Shown here: in pieces, positions 45,465-55,345 of the stretch | Layout of the letters: every line of letters starts with the position of its first letter | How positions within the stretch are numbered: the first letter of the stretch is position 1 | NCBI RefSeq assembly: GCF_036250755.1 | Contig: NZ_CP109583.1 | Span: 1,240,001-1,304,000, forward strand | From: Streptomyces uncialis | GTDB taxonomy: Bacteria; Actinomycetota; Actinomycetes; Streptomycetales; Streptomycetaceae | Length of the DNA stretch: 64,000 nucleotides | Direction: 5' to 3' | Position numbers and translations under genes: made by a program | The notes under the pieces: generated by a model | The model's input: the letters and a program-made list of their open reading frames with translations, nothing else | Databases searched by the model: none | Told to the model about the DNA's origin: nothing

Positions 45465-45486
45465 AGGCGAGTCAAGTGACTCGCCT
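45465..45486. promoter_or_regulatory. Operator-like palindrome 2
   Basis: A perfect 10+10 bp inverted repeat, AGGCGAGTCA and TGACTCGCCT, around a 2-bp centre, starting 45 bp before the TetR start codon. Shape and size are typical of TetR-family operators, so autoregulation is likely. Confidence 0.6.
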
Positions 45487-45509
45487 CGGATCTGGGGCAT
45501 ACTGCACGC

Positions 45510-46145
45510 ATGGCAGCAGAGCTCTCCGCACATCACCGCCGTCTCGCCCAGCAGAAGCGTGAGGCGATCATCTCCGCGGCCACGGACCTCTTCCTGAACC
45601 ACGGTTATGACGGCACGTCCCTCGCCCGCATCGCCGAAGGGGCGGCAGTCTCGAAGTCCACCCTGTTCAAGCAGTTCCCCACCAAGGCAGCCCTCTTCGA
45701 GGCCATCGTCACCGAGTCCTGGCAGCGTGATGCCACAGACACCGTCGCGCGACCTCAGGCCGGGGACCTGCGTTCCGGCCTGACCTCCATCGGTCACCGC
45801 TACGCCGACCTGATCGGCCGGCCCGGTATGACAGCCCTGTTCCGCATCGTCATCGCCGAACTGCCCCGCTTCCCCGAACTGGGGCGGATGCAGTTCCAGT
45901 TCGGCAAACTGCCCTACTTCACCTCGGTCCAGTACTACCTGGAGTCGGAGCACGAGGCCGGTAACGCCGACGTTCCCGACGCCGAGAGCGCTGCCAACCA
46001 GTTCCTCGGGATGATCGCCAACTACGTCCTGTGGCCCCGCATGCTACTGACCGACTGGAACCCCGCCGCCTCTGACATCCGCTACGCCGTCGAGCAGGCG
46101 GTCGAGACCACGCTCGCCCGCTACGCCTCCGGTCGATCAGCCTGA
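45510..46145 (+). CDS. TetR/AcrR-family transcriptional repressor
   Basis: A 211-aa TetR regulator. The HTH is EAIISAATDLFLNHGYDGTS, then LARIAEGAAVSKSTLFKQFP and TKAALFEAIV, the classic TetR DNA-binding text. The ligand-binding half has RPGMTALFRIVIAELPRFPE, as in AcrR-like members with a TetR_C domain. It is divergent from the SDR gene, with two matching palindromes between. The SDR's substrate or product is a reasonable guess for its ligand. Confidence 0.88.
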   Translation: MAAELSAHHRRLAQQKREAIISAATDLFLNHGYDGTSLARIAEGAAVSKSTLFKQFPTKAALFEAIVTESWQRDATDTVARPQAGDLRSGLTSIGHRYADLIGRPGMTALFRIVIAELPRFPELGRMQFQFGKLPYFTSVQYYLESEHEAGNADVPDAESAANQFLGMIANYVLWPRMLLTDWNPAASDIRYAVEQAVETTLARYASGRSA

Positions 46146-46526
46146 TCCAAGGCCGGAATGCGTACGCCGCCGCCCCAGCACCGTCCGGGGCCCTTTTTGG
46201 CGGGCCCCGGCGGCATGCTGATGGGCACGGACGATGGTGGAGTCGACCGCGACGACCCAGTCAGGACCACCGTCGGTGTCGGCCTGGGCGAGCAGGGCGG
46301 TGAACACGCGCTCCCAAGTGCGTCGGCGGCCCGCTTCCGCAGCCGGATGTGGGCGCCCTTCCACGAGCCGAAGTGCTCGGGCAGGTCCATCCACGGGGTC
46401 CCGGTGCGGTACTTGAACGCGATCGCGTCGATCACCTGCCGGATCACGCCAACGGCCGCCCCGCTTCGGAGTCCGGTCCGGCAGCAGCGGCCCGATCCTC
46501 GCCCACTGGGCGTCGGCCAACGACAC
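46145..46526 (-). pseudogene. IS5-family transposase remnant
   Basis: The N-terminal text SLADAQWARIGPLLPDRTPK is in one frame. VIRQVIDAIAFKYRTGTPWM with DLPEHFGSWKGAHIRLRKRA continues in a second, and TWERVFTALLAQADTDGGPD with VVAVDSTIVRAHQHAAGARQ returns to the first. These are standard IS5-group segments including the first Asp of the DDE triad (VDST). Two frameshifts and loss of the 3' half make it dead. It abuts the TetR gene's 3' end. Confidence 0.7.
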
Positions 46527-46630
46527 ACATCAACCGACGATCAGATGACCTGAAGGCCGCTGCTCAACCGACTTGGCGCTGCCGACGCTCTCGAAGCCGT
46601 CGCACACGCCTGGCGTACTGCCCGGCCTGC

Positions 46631-47245
46631 GACCTCTCGTGGGCAGCGGGCTGGGCGGTGTCCCGGCGGACGCCCTCGGCGCTCACGACGCCCTGGGGAA
46701 TCTACATCGAGGTTGCCGCCGGCCCCGATGAGGTGGGACGCCATGTCCTGCCGCAGGCCGCGGAGGCGTTGGTGCGTGGGGCCACCGCCTCGGTAACAGC
46801 GCCGCAGACGTGGATGAAGACGCCCGCGGGCCCCGAAGAGCTCGATTCCTGGCTTCCCCCGGGGTGGACGCGGGAGGAGGACGGGCATCTGATGGCCGTC
46901 GACCTGATGGCCACGCTTCCGGTCGTGCCCCAAGGCTGCACGGCGGCCGTGGAGACCATCGGAGCCGTTACCCATGTGCGGGTCCTGGACCCGGCGGGCG
47001 AGCGGATGGCGGCGGGGCAGATGGCGGCCCTCGGGGAAGCCGTGGTCATGGACCGCGTCGTGACGGCGGAGGCCTATCGGCGGCGCGGGCTGGGCGACTT
47101 CGTGATGCGCGAACTCGCCGACCGCGCCTTGAGGCAGGGCGCGGTACTCGGAGTGCTCGGCGCGACCGACAACGGGCGTGCGCTGTACGAGACTCTGGGC
47201 TGGAAGAAGCACGCGACGCTGGCGGAGTACGTCTACCGGCCTTGA
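46631..47245 (+). CDS. GNAT-family N-acetyltransferase, 5' end uncertain
   Basis: About 200 residues of an acetyltransferase: SWAAGWAVSRRTPSALTTPW (as in Streptomyces homologues with HAWAVGWA.SRRTP), SWLPPGWTREEDGHLMAVDL, then the acetyl-CoA part VVMDRVVTAEAYRRRGLGDF and VLGVLGATDNGRALYETLGW. Upstream residues differ from the family and an IS5 wreck lies 100 bp away, so the true N-terminus may have been cut; GTG 46658 is the first in-frame start within the homology. Substrate unknown. Confidence 0.6.
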   Translation, partial: DLSWAAGWAVSRRTPSALTTPWGIYIEVAAGPDEVGRHVLPQAAEALVRGATASVTAPQTWMKTPAGPEELDSWLPPGWTREEDGHLMAVDLMATLPVVPQGCTAAVETIGAVTHVRVLDPAGERMAAGQMAALGEAVVMDRVVTAEAYRRRGLGDFVMRELADRALRQGAVLGVLGATDNGRALYETLGWKKHATLAEYVYRP

Positions 47246-47518
47246 GCTTGTCCTTCGCGGTCCGGGTCGGTTCCGTTCGGTCATGCTCCCGGGGCGCGAA
47301 TTCATAGGGCGTCGCCGGTCGGGCACCGGTGGGGGCCGTCGACCACAACCCGACACGGAAAAGGGTCACTTGACTTCCAAAGGCGTCAGCGGGGAGCGCG
47401 GCGGCGGCCGTTCCCCAGGGGCCCGTTCCGAACATCGCGGCACGACTGCGTCGGGTGCCCCCTGTCGCGCCGTGCGCGTCCGCAGCCCACGCGACAGTTC
47501 TGCCACAGGCGGCCACGG

Positions 47519-48511
<993 letters not shown>

Positions 48512-48639
48512 GGTCGTCCGGCCCTTCGCCGTGAGGGGGACGGGGCCGTTCCAGGCCGCCGTCGAACACACCGGCGATCCTCGGTCGGGTCCCGCGGGCC
48601 CGGGAGTGTCGGGCGAACCTGGGTCTGACACCACCTGTC

Positions 48640-49502
48640 TCAGTCGGCGGCCGACTGCGACCCGCTCAGCAGCGACGCCAGCCGGGACTCCGTTCCGGTG
48701 CCCGGTGCGGGGACGTACAGGAGCAGTCGGTGACCGGGGAGGTCCGGCAGTGGCAAGGTGGTGTACTCGAAGGCCAGTTGACCGGCTCCGGGGTGTTCGA
48801 TGACCTTGACGCCCTGGGCGGCGCTGCCGATGTCGTGTCCGGCCCAGACGTCCGCGAACTCGGGGCTGACGGAACACAGTTCAGCCGCCATCCGCTCGAA
48901 CTCCGCATCGTCGGGGTAGCGGGCGGCGTCCGCCCGGAACTGGCCGGCCATCGCCCGCGCCGCGTCCTCCCAACAGGCTTGCGTGGAACGGTGGCGGACG
49001 TTGACGAAGAAGCTGACCAGGCAATTGTGGTCGCCGTCGCCGTACCCGAAGACCAGACGGGCGGCACGGTTGACCGCGATCAGGTTCCAGTGCCGGTCGA
49101 TGACATAGGCGGGGCGCGGCAGCCAGCTGTCGATCACCCGCCGCAGCGCGGGAGGCACCGGCCCGGCCCCCACGGGTGCCTGCGGCGGGTTCTGCCCGGC
49201 GAGCAGGTAGAGATGTTCCCGCTCGGCGGGAGTGAGCCGCAGCACGCGTGCGACAGCTCCAGGACCCCTGCCGACACATTGATGGCCCGTCCCTGCTCCA
49301 GCCAGGTGTACCAGGACACGCCCACCCCGGCGAGCACGGCGACTTCCTCGCGGCGCAAGCCGGGGCTGCGACGCCCGCCGCCCGAGGGCATGCCGACTTC
49401 CTCGGGAGTCAGCCGGGACCGCCGCGAGCGCAGGAACGCGCGAATCTCCGAACTGCGCCGCCGCCGAGCCTCTGCCGGGAGCCGGGAGATTTCCATCCGC
49501 AC
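48640..49502 (-). pseudogene. XRE/MmyB-type regulator with one-base frameshift
   Basis: The DNA-binding half is in one frame (RSPGLRREEVAVLAGVGVSW, YTWLEQGRAINVSAGVLE). The MmyB-like ligand-binding half continues one frame over (AVARVLRLTPAEREHLYLLA, VIDSWLPRPAYVIDRHWNLI, FEYTTLPLPDLPGHRLLLYV). One G is missing near 49256: GAGCTGTC where GAGGCTGTC would restore the frame. Full-length relatives repress adjacent dehydrogenase genes, so this one probably once controlled the MDR oxidoreductase 129 bp downstream. Dead, or a sequencing error. Confidence 0.75.
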
Positions 49503-49687
49503 ATGGTAGGTGCACCCACCGGGGCCGTTCCGTCGCCACCGCGCGCCTTACGGGCGAGCACGGTCCGGACACCGGCCTTCCCGCATCGAACGAGCTGTGC
49601 GTACGGCGAAGTCACGTGCGGCGGCGGACGCGCCGTAGTACTTCTGGGGGAAACAGAGCCGTGTTCGTTCTTGGTCTGGAGTCGTCG

Positions 49688-50035
49688 ATGGCCGTTCGTC
49701 GTGTCGTGCCCAACATCCGGTCGGAGGCCGCGCGGGAGAGCAAGGAGTTCTACGGCCTGCTGGGCTTCGAGGAGGTCATGAACCACGGCTGGATCATGAC
49801 GCTCGCGTCCCCGTCCGCCCCAGCGGCGCAGATCAGCGTCATGACGGACGACAAGACCGCGCCCGTCACGCCGGACATGAGCGTCGAGGTGGACGACGTC
49901 GACGCGGCGTACGCGGTCATGCGGGCGAGCGGCGCGGAGATCGTGCATCCCTTGCAGGACGAGGAGTGGGGAGTACGGCGGTTCTTCGTCCGCGACCCCA
50001 GCGGACGGGTGGTCAACGTACTGGGCCACCGATGA
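49688..50035 (+). CDS. VOC-family (glyoxalase-like) protein
   Basis: A 115-aa single-domain VOC protein from ATG 49688, with GGAG 7 bases upstream. NIRSEAARESKEFYGLLGFE starts the fold, MSVEVDDVDAAYAVMRASGA forms the second half, and RRFFVRDPSGRVVNVLGHR is the usual end. Such proteins bind or modify small hydrophobic substrates or confer drug resistance. It stands alone between a broken regulator and a methyltransferase gene in the same direction. Confidence 0.85.
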   Translation: MAVRRVVPNIRSEAARESKEFYGLLGFEEVMNHGWIMTLASPSAPAAQISVMTDDKTAPVTPDMSVEVDDVDAAYAVMRASGAEIVHPLQDEEWGVRRFFVRDPSGRVVNVLGHR

Positions 50036-50094
50036 CGGCCGACGCGGATAAATGCTTCGACAGCGCCACTCGGCACACGGCAAAGTAGCCGCCC

Positions 50095-50835
50095 GTGACC
50101 AGCAGCGAACTGTGGAACCGCGCGACCGCCGACCGCTACGACACGGACGAGGCCGAAACCTCCTCGCCTGCCGCTCTTCAACCCGCCCTCGCGTTCCTGG
50201 CGGAGCTCGCCGGGGACGGCCGAGCGCTGGAATTCGCGATCGGGACGGGACGCGTGGGCGTTCCCCTCCGGGAACGCGGCGTACCGGTGGTGGGCATCGA
50301 ACTCTCCGAGCACATGACGGCGGTGCTACGGCGCAAGGTGGACGAGGACACCCTCCCCGTGTTCGTCGGGGACATGGCCACCACCGTCGTCCCGGGTGGG
50401 TTCACCCTGGTCTATCTCGTCTACAACACCATCACGAACCTGCTGACACAGGACGAGCAGGTCGAGTGCTTCCGCAACGCCGCGCGCCATCTGGAACCCG
50501 GCGGCCGGTTCGTCATCGAGCTGGGTGTACCGCCCCTACGGTCTCTGCCGCCCGGCCAGGTAGCGGTGCCGTTCGACGTGTCCGAGCGGCATCTCGGCTT
50601 CGACACCTTCGACCTCGTCGAGCAGATCCTGGTCTCGCACCACTTCACCCGTGAAGGCGAGGACGGCCACTACCGCCGCGACAACTCCCGCCACCGGTAC
50701 GCCTGGCCGGCGGAGCTGGACCTGATGGCACGTATCGCCGGGCTCGAACCGGAACGCCGTGTCGCGGACTGGGACGGAGCGCCGTTCACCCAGGATTCGG
50801 CCAAGCACATCTCCGTATGGCGCAAGCCGGCCTGA
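50095..50835 (+). CDS. Class I SAM-dependent methyltransferase
   Basis: A 246-aa methyltransferase. Motif I: ALEFAIGTGRVGVPLRERGV. Motif II: VVGIELSEHMTAVLRRKV. Motif III region: LVYLVYNTITNLLTQDEQVE. Post motif: ARHLEPGGRFVIELGVP. Length is normal. It starts 59 bp after the VOC gene in the same direction, so co-transcription is possible. The substrate cannot be inferred. A second, unrelated methyltransferase lies at 51606. Confidence 0.88.
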   Translation: MTSSELWNRATADRYDTDEAETSSPAALQPALAFLAELAGDGRALEFAIGTGRVGVPLRERGVPVVGIELSEHMTAVLRRKVDEDTLPVFVGDMATTVVPGGFTLVYLVYNTITNLLTQDEQVECFRNAARHLEPGGRFVIELGVPPLRSLPPGQVAVPFDVSERHLGFDTFDLVEQILVSHHFTREGEDGHYRRDNSRHRYAWPAELDLMARIAGLEPERRVADWDGAPFTQDSAKHISVWRKPA

Positions 50836-51118
50836 TCACGGGCCAAGCGCCGCCCGAATTGGTCCGGACCTATCCGGAACCGAACGCACCCGACCTGCCG
50901 TCATGACGGCTGTGATGACTAGGGCAAGGCCGGACACCCGAGAAGCACCCCACCCCTTCACCTCACACGCACATTATCGGCCGGATCATCCGCATATCAG
51001 CCAATCAAGCATGGAACATGCGCTTCCTGTTGATTCGTTCGGTGCACGGGGACAGTGTTCTTCTCGCCACCAGGGCAGGGACCCCGGCGGCGAGGACGAC
51101 AACGGAGGGCTCAACCTC

Positions 51119-51394
51119 ATGTCTGTTCGCAAGGTGTTCGCCAGTGTGGCCATCGTGGCGGCCGTGGCCGGTGCCGGACTCATGACCGCTTCGACGGCCC
51201 AGGCCGCCCCTCAAACCGCCGCGGCGCAGTCGGCGGTCGGCCCGACGAGCTGGGTGCCCCGAGGCGACTACGCCTCCCGGGGCGAGTGCAACATCGCGGG
51301 CGACTGGTTCGTCCGGTGGGGCGGCGCGTCCCACTACACCTGCTCCTTGAACGCGGCCACCCAGCGGTACGACCTGGCCATCTGGCGCCCCTGA
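51119..51394 (+). CDS. Small secreted protein
   Basis: A 91-aa precursor. A signal peptide (VRKVFASVAIVAAVAGAGLM, cleavage at STAQA-A) is followed by a mature part of about 60 residues with a Cys pair (GECNIAGDWFVRWG, SHYTCSLNA) and a tail RYDLAIWRP. The Cys spacing suggests a single disulphide. Resembles small Streptomyces exported proteins of unknown role. 50836-51118 upstream has no gene, leaving room for its own promoter. Confidence 0.7.
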   Translation: MSVRKVFASVAIVAAVAGAGLMTASTAQAAPQTAAAQSAVGPTSWVPRGDYASRGECNIAGDWFVRWGGASHYTCSLNAATQRYDLAIWRP

Positions 51395-51605
51395 CATCCC
51401 GGAAGCACCGGTCGCGGCCCCTCCGGCACACAGCACCCACGGCCGGACGACGTCAGCCGCCGGGTCGTGCCGCTGCCCGGTGTGCCCTGCCGTGAGGATG
51501 GACTGCTGCCGCCATGACGAGGCGACAGCAGTCCGACCGGGTATGCCGTCTCTCGGACGAACTCCCCGCATCGCGCCCACTGTTACGGCGCGGACGCCTT
51601 CGGGG

Positions 51606-52349
51606 TCAGTTGTCGGCGATGATCAGGCGATAGCCGACATCGATGGTGTCGAGCGTGAGCAGCTCGCCGTGCTGTGTGTGCCAGGTGCCTGTCTCCAGGT
51701 CGTTCGCGAGGCGGGCCAGACCGGGTGCGACGGTGTCCTCGTCGGCTTGGGTGAGCAGCGAGATTCCCGCGCGTACCCCCGGGTCGAGGTAGGCGTGGGG
51801 GCGGCGCCAGTAGGCGGCGGCGAATCCGTCCACGCAGTCGTGCGGGATGAGGACGGGTTCCTGACGCGCTCCGCCGAGCAGGTCGGCCAGTCGGTCGGTC
51901 GGGGCGGCGCGGGTGTCCTCGAACGCGGCGGCCTCGGGCAGATAGTCGGAGAGCAGCCAGAACCGCTCCCGGAAGACGCGCTGGTCCCACGTCAGGATGA
52001 CGACACGGCTACGGGCGACCCGGCGCAGTTCGCTGATCCCGGCGGCCAGGTCGCTCCAGTGGTGGACGGTGAGCAGGGCCATCACGGCGTCGGCGGCGTC
52101 GTCCCGCAGCGGCAGGCGTTCCGCTACGGCCTGGACGGCGGGCGCGAGTCCGGGCGGGCGTTGGGCGATCATCACCTGGCTCGGTTCGACCGCGAGCGTG
52201 GTGCGTGATGGTTCGTAGGACCCGGCGCCGGCGCCGACGTTGATCACGTCGGTGACGTCCCCGAGCGCGGCGTGGATCTGTGCGGCGATTCGTGGATCGG
52301 GCCGACGTGTATGGGCGTACGTCGCACCGAATGAGTCGTAGGTGGCCAT
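51606..52349 (-). CDS. Class I SAM-dependent methyltransferase
   Basis: A 247-aa methyltransferase of the UbiE/SmtA-like class. It opens with YDSFGATYAHTRRPDPRIAA. Motif I is VINVGAGAGSYEPSRTTLAV, then EPSQVMIAQRP, LPLRDDAADAVMALLTVHHW and the AARSRVVILTWDQ strand. The HHW and ELRRVAR segments are typical. It is the first gene on the left of the exporter operon and could tailor or detoxify the cluster's product; that is an inference from position. Confidence 0.88.
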   Translation of the reverse strand: MATYDSFGATYAHTRRPDPRIAAQIHAALGDVTDVINVGAGAGSYEPSRTTLAVEPSQVMIAQRPPGLAPAVQAVAERLPLRDDAADAVMALLTVHHWSDLAAGISELRRVARSRVVILTWDQRVFRERFWLLSDYLPEAAAFEDTRAAPTDRLADLLGGARQEPVLIPHDCVDGFAAAYWRRPHAYLDPGVRAGISLLTQADEDTVAPGLARLANDLETGTWHTQHGELLTLDTIDVGYRLIIADN

Positions 52350-52514
52350 GCTCTCAGTATGCGAACCGGACCAGGTCCCGGCACCGCCCGTAGGTGGGGT
52401 GACGGGGTTGCGCCAGCGTCCTCCGGGCGGCGAGCCTCACGTACGGAAGCCACCGCGGTGCCGGAGACAAGTGGCCGACGAGCAGGCCGACTTCGTGAGG
52501 GCGCGGCACACAGC

Positions 52515-52544
52515 ACGTGCGTCCGCCGGTGGGCGGACGCACGT
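52515..52544 (-). terminator. Hairpin terminator of the ABC exporter operon
   Basis: A perfect 13-bp stem (ACGTGCGTCCGCC with GGCGGACGCACGT) and 4-base loop lies downstream of the last exporter gene. Confidence 0.75.
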
Positions 52545-52591
52545 CCCGTGTCGGTGACCGGTCGGCGTACCCGTGGTGCGCCGCGGCCGGC

Positions 52592-53395
52592 TCAGTCGTA
52601 CACGATGGTGTGGATACGACGGGCGGCGAACACCAGACACAGGCCGGTGGCGGCCACCAAGTAGCCCGCGTTCCAGAGCAACTGTGGTGCCAGGTCACCG
52701 ATGCAGATACGGCGGATCAGTTCGACCGCGTGGTACAGCGGCGTGAGTTCCACCAGGATCTGCGCCGGGACCGGATAGTCCTCGGCGGGCGAGAAGGTGC
52801 CGGAGAACAGGAACAGCGCCATCTGGGCCGTGGTGAGGGCGTCGAAGTCGTGCCATCCGCGCATCAGCGTGCTGGCCGCCAGGCCGATCGCCGCGAACGC
52901 GACGACTGCCAGGACGGACGCGGGGAAGGCGAGCAGCGCCCAGCCGACCGAGACGGTGTCCAGCAGCACCATCGCGATCAGGAAGAGACCGCAGTACACC
53001 GTCCCGCGAATGGCGCTCCACACCACTTCGGCGACGGCGACCTCACGGGGGCGGACGGGCGTGACAAGGACCGCCTCGTAGACCTTGGACTGCCGCAGTT
53101 TGGCGAAGAAGGCGAAGGTCGTGGTCGAGAACGCCGCCGTCATCGCCGAGGTGGCGAGCATCGCGGGAGCGACGAAGTCGGGGTAGGAGACCTCGTGGCC
53201 CCGGTAGACGATGTCCTTCGAGATCAGACTGCCGACCCCCAGACCGATGGACAGCAGATAGAACAATGGCTCGACCAGGCCGGCCAGGACGAGAAGCCAG
53301 GCCGAGGGCCCGGTCTGCATGGCCCGCGCGTTGCGTTTCACCACCGCGGCGGACCGGGTTGCGGAGAAGCGACCGGCGATCGCGTTCGTGAGCAT
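52592..53395 (-). CDS. ABC-2-type transporter permease (Drr-like)
   Basis: A 267-aa, six-helix permease of the ABC-2/DrrB type from ATG 53395, with GGGAG upstream. Family text includes SAWLLVLAGLVEPLFYLLSI, YPDFVAPAMLATSAMTAAFS and the FSGTFSPAEDYP loop before the last helices. It is the third gene of the exporter operon, 10 bp from the other permease. Together with that permease and the ATPase it would export a lipophilic product or drug. Confidence 0.88.
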   Translation of the reverse strand: MLTNAIAGRFSATRSAAVVKRNARAMQTGPSAWLLVLAGLVEPLFYLLSIGLGVGSLISKDIVYRGHEVSYPDFVAPAMLATSAMTAAFSTTTFAFFAKLRQSKVYEAVLVTPVRPREVAVAEVVWSAIRGTVYCGLFLIAMVLLDTVSVGWALLAFPASVLAVVAFAAIGLAASTLMRGWHDFDALTTAQMALFLFSGTFSPAEDYPVPAQILVELTPLYHAVELIRRICIGDLAPQLLWNAGYLVAATGLCLVFAARRIHTIVYD

Positions 53396-53405
53396 CGCGA
53401 CTCCC

Positions 53406-54167
53406 TCAGCTTGCGAGCCGACGGCGGAATGCCACCTCGGCACAGATCCAGCCCGCCACAGCCCAGAGCAGCAGGTATCCGATGTGCCAGGCCACCGGCC
53501 AGGCGGGTGATGTCCCCAGCATGGCGCCGCGGGACAGCTCGACGCCGTGCCACAGCGGTGACGCGTAGGCGAGCTGACGGAAGCCCTCGGGGAGTTCACT
53601 GACGGGGAAGAAGACGCCGGCGAACAGTGTGGTGGGGATGACGACGAAGCGGGTCAGCAGTTCGAAGTATCCGTCGTTGCGGATGCACGCGGCGAACGCC
53701 ATGGTCGGTCCCGCGGCGCCCAGCGCGAGCAAGGCGCAGATCAGGGGCACGGTCCACACCCATGGTGAATGCAGCGTGCCGAACATCCACGCGATGGCCA
53801 GGAAGGCGACGACGGCCATCGTCACCATGACCAGCACGTACATGAGCCAACCTGCGATCATGTCCCGGATCGACACCCGTGTGCCGCGCATGGTGTGGAA
53901 GCCGCCGACCCACTCGAAGTCGGTGTAGACACCGTACGTCGATTCGTTGGCCGCGATCTGGTAGACCGTCGCGGCCAGGATGCCCGGCGCGATCCAGTCC
54001 AGGTAGGCGAACCCGTCGACCTCGCCGACGTATCCGCCCACCCCCGCGCCGATGCTCACCAGGAACAGATAGGGCAGGGCGAAGAAGGAGAACACCGACG
54101 CTTTCCAGAGCCGGCGGTACAGAAGCATGTGCCGTTCGAGTACGGCGACCGAAGGCTGAACCATCAC
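53406..54167 (-). CDS. ABC-2-type transporter permease (Drr-like)
   Basis: A 253-aa permease paralogous to its neighbour, with YLDWIAPGILAATVYQIAAN, six hydrophobic segments and the loop FPVSELPEGFRQLAYASPLW. Its start (GTG 54167 or ATG 54164) touches the stop of the ATPase gene, so translation is coupled. Two distinct permeases plus one ATPase is the arrangement of some Streptomyces antibiotic exporters. Confidence 0.88.
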   Translation of the reverse strand: MMVQPSVAVLERHMLLYRRLWKASVFSFFALPYLFLVSIGAGVGGYVGEVDGFAYLDWIAPGILAATVYQIAANESTYGVYTDFEWVGGFHTMRGTRVSIRDMIAGWLMYVLVMVTMAVVAFLAIAWMFGTLHSPWVWTVPLICALLALGAAGPTMAFAACIRNDGYFELLTRFVVIPTTLFAGVFFPVSELPEGFRQLAYASPLWHGVELSRGAMLGTSPAWPVAWHIGYLLLWAVAGWICAEVAFRRRLAS

Positions 54168-55126
54168 TACTCCACCAGAGCTCGGCCGGTGAGCCGGAGA
54201 AAGACGTCTTCGAGCGTGGACCGGCGCACGAGCACACTCGCCGGCTGGAGACCGCGGCGGTGGACCTCGTTGACCACCGCGTCGCCGTCACGCGCGTAGA
54301 CCAGGACACGGTCCGCCAGCGGGTCGACGCGGTCGCCGATGCCGTCGAGCTTTCCCGCGTAGGTGTCGGCCGCGTCGTAGCCGAAGCGCAACTCGACCAC
54401 CTCGGGGCTCGAATGGGTCTCGATCAACGCGCGCGGTGACCCTTCGGCGGCGATCCGGCCGCCGTCCATGATCACGAGGCGGTCGCACAGCTGCTCCGCC
54501 TCTTCCATGTAGTGCGTGCTGATCACCAGTGTCGTGCCGCGTTGCTTGAGCCGGAACAGCCGTTCCCACAGCAGGTGCCGGGCCTGGGGGTCCAGCCCGG
54601 TCGTGGGCTCGTCCAGCAGGACGATGTCGGGTTCGTTCGCCAGCGACCGTGCGATGGTGAGCCGCCGCTTCATCCCTCCGGAGAGGGACTGCACCCGGTC
54701 CCCGGCCCGGTCCTCCAGCCGAGCGAACTCCAGCAGCTCCGCCGCCCTGGCGCGGGCCCGTCCCCGGGACATGCCGAAATACCGCGCGTATGTCGTGATG
54801 TTCTCGACGACTGTCAGATCGAGATCGAGATTGTCCGCCTGGGGGCAGATTCCCAGCCGTTCGCGGATACGGGTCTGCTCCCGCGCCGGATCGCGGTCGA
54901 GGATTCGCAGTTCGCCGCCGGAGGGCGCGCTGACACAGCTCAGCATCCGCATGGTCGTGGTTTTCCCGGCACCGTTGGGCCCCAGCAGGCCAAAGGTCTC
55001 CCCTCCGTGTAAGTCGAATTCAATGCCGTCGACCGCGGTGAAATCGCCGAAGCGTTTCACCAGGTTCCGGGCCCGCACCAGGGTGCGACCAGCCCGGTCA
55101 TCACCGCCCATGGGTCCGCTATTCAT
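54167..55126 (-). CDS. ABC transporter ATPase (DrrA-like)
   Basis: A 319-aa ATP-binding subunit from ATG 55126. Walker A GPNGAGKTT, Q-loop region GICPQADNLDLDLTV, signature LSGGMKRRLTIARSLANEPD, Walker B VLLDEPTTGLDP, H-loop ISTHYMEEAEQL, and the DrrA-type C-terminal extension to LRLTGRAL. This matches daunorubicin-resistance DrrA-like ATPases. It is the first gene of a three-gene exporter operon and is divergent from the 2OG oxygenase gene across a 219-bp promoter region holding a conserved element. Confidence 0.93.
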   Translation of the reverse strand: MNSGPMGGDDRAGRTLVRARNLVKRFGDFTAVDGIEFDLHGGETFGLLGPNGAGKTTTMRMLSCVSAPSGGELRILDRDPAREQTRIRERLGICPQADNLDLDLTVVENITTYARYFGMSRGRARARAAELLEFARLEDRAGDRVQSLSGGMKRRLTIARSLANEPDIVLLDEPTTGLDPQARHLLWERLFRLKQRGTTLVISTHYMEEAEQLCDRLVIMDGGRIAAEGSPRALIETHSSPEVVELRFGYDAADTYAGKLDGIGDRVDPLADRVLVYARDGDAVVNEVHRRGLQPASVLVRRSTLEDVFLRLTGRALVE

Positions 55127-55173
55127 CACGCTGTCCTCCGAAAAATCCCGCACCTGTGCGGCGGGCCTCACCG

Positions 55174-55203
55174 GCAACCTACAGATTTCAGACCCGAAAC
55201 AAC
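55174..55203. promoter_or_regulatory. Candidate cluster operator, copy 1
   Basis: A 30-bp element (GCAACCTACAGATTTCAGAC to 55203) matches a second copy at 58008-58037 at 25 of 30 positions. Its centre is GATTTC and CGAAAC, an inverted repeat of ATTTC/GAAA form. It lies between the divergent ABC exporter and 2OG oxygenase genes. A GTCCTCCGAA word also precedes both copies, so the shared tract is longer. Confidence 0.5.
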
Positions 55204-55345
55204 AGTCCACACCGGCGCAGGGGTTCAGCGGCCCCGGAGCGGGCAGGCCGACAGGCGTTCACCCGGGATTTCAGCGCTGCGTCACGGCGGCGAATTCAAC
55301 ATCGTGACGGCCTACTTGTTCGGCCGGTGAACGGGGTCATACAGT

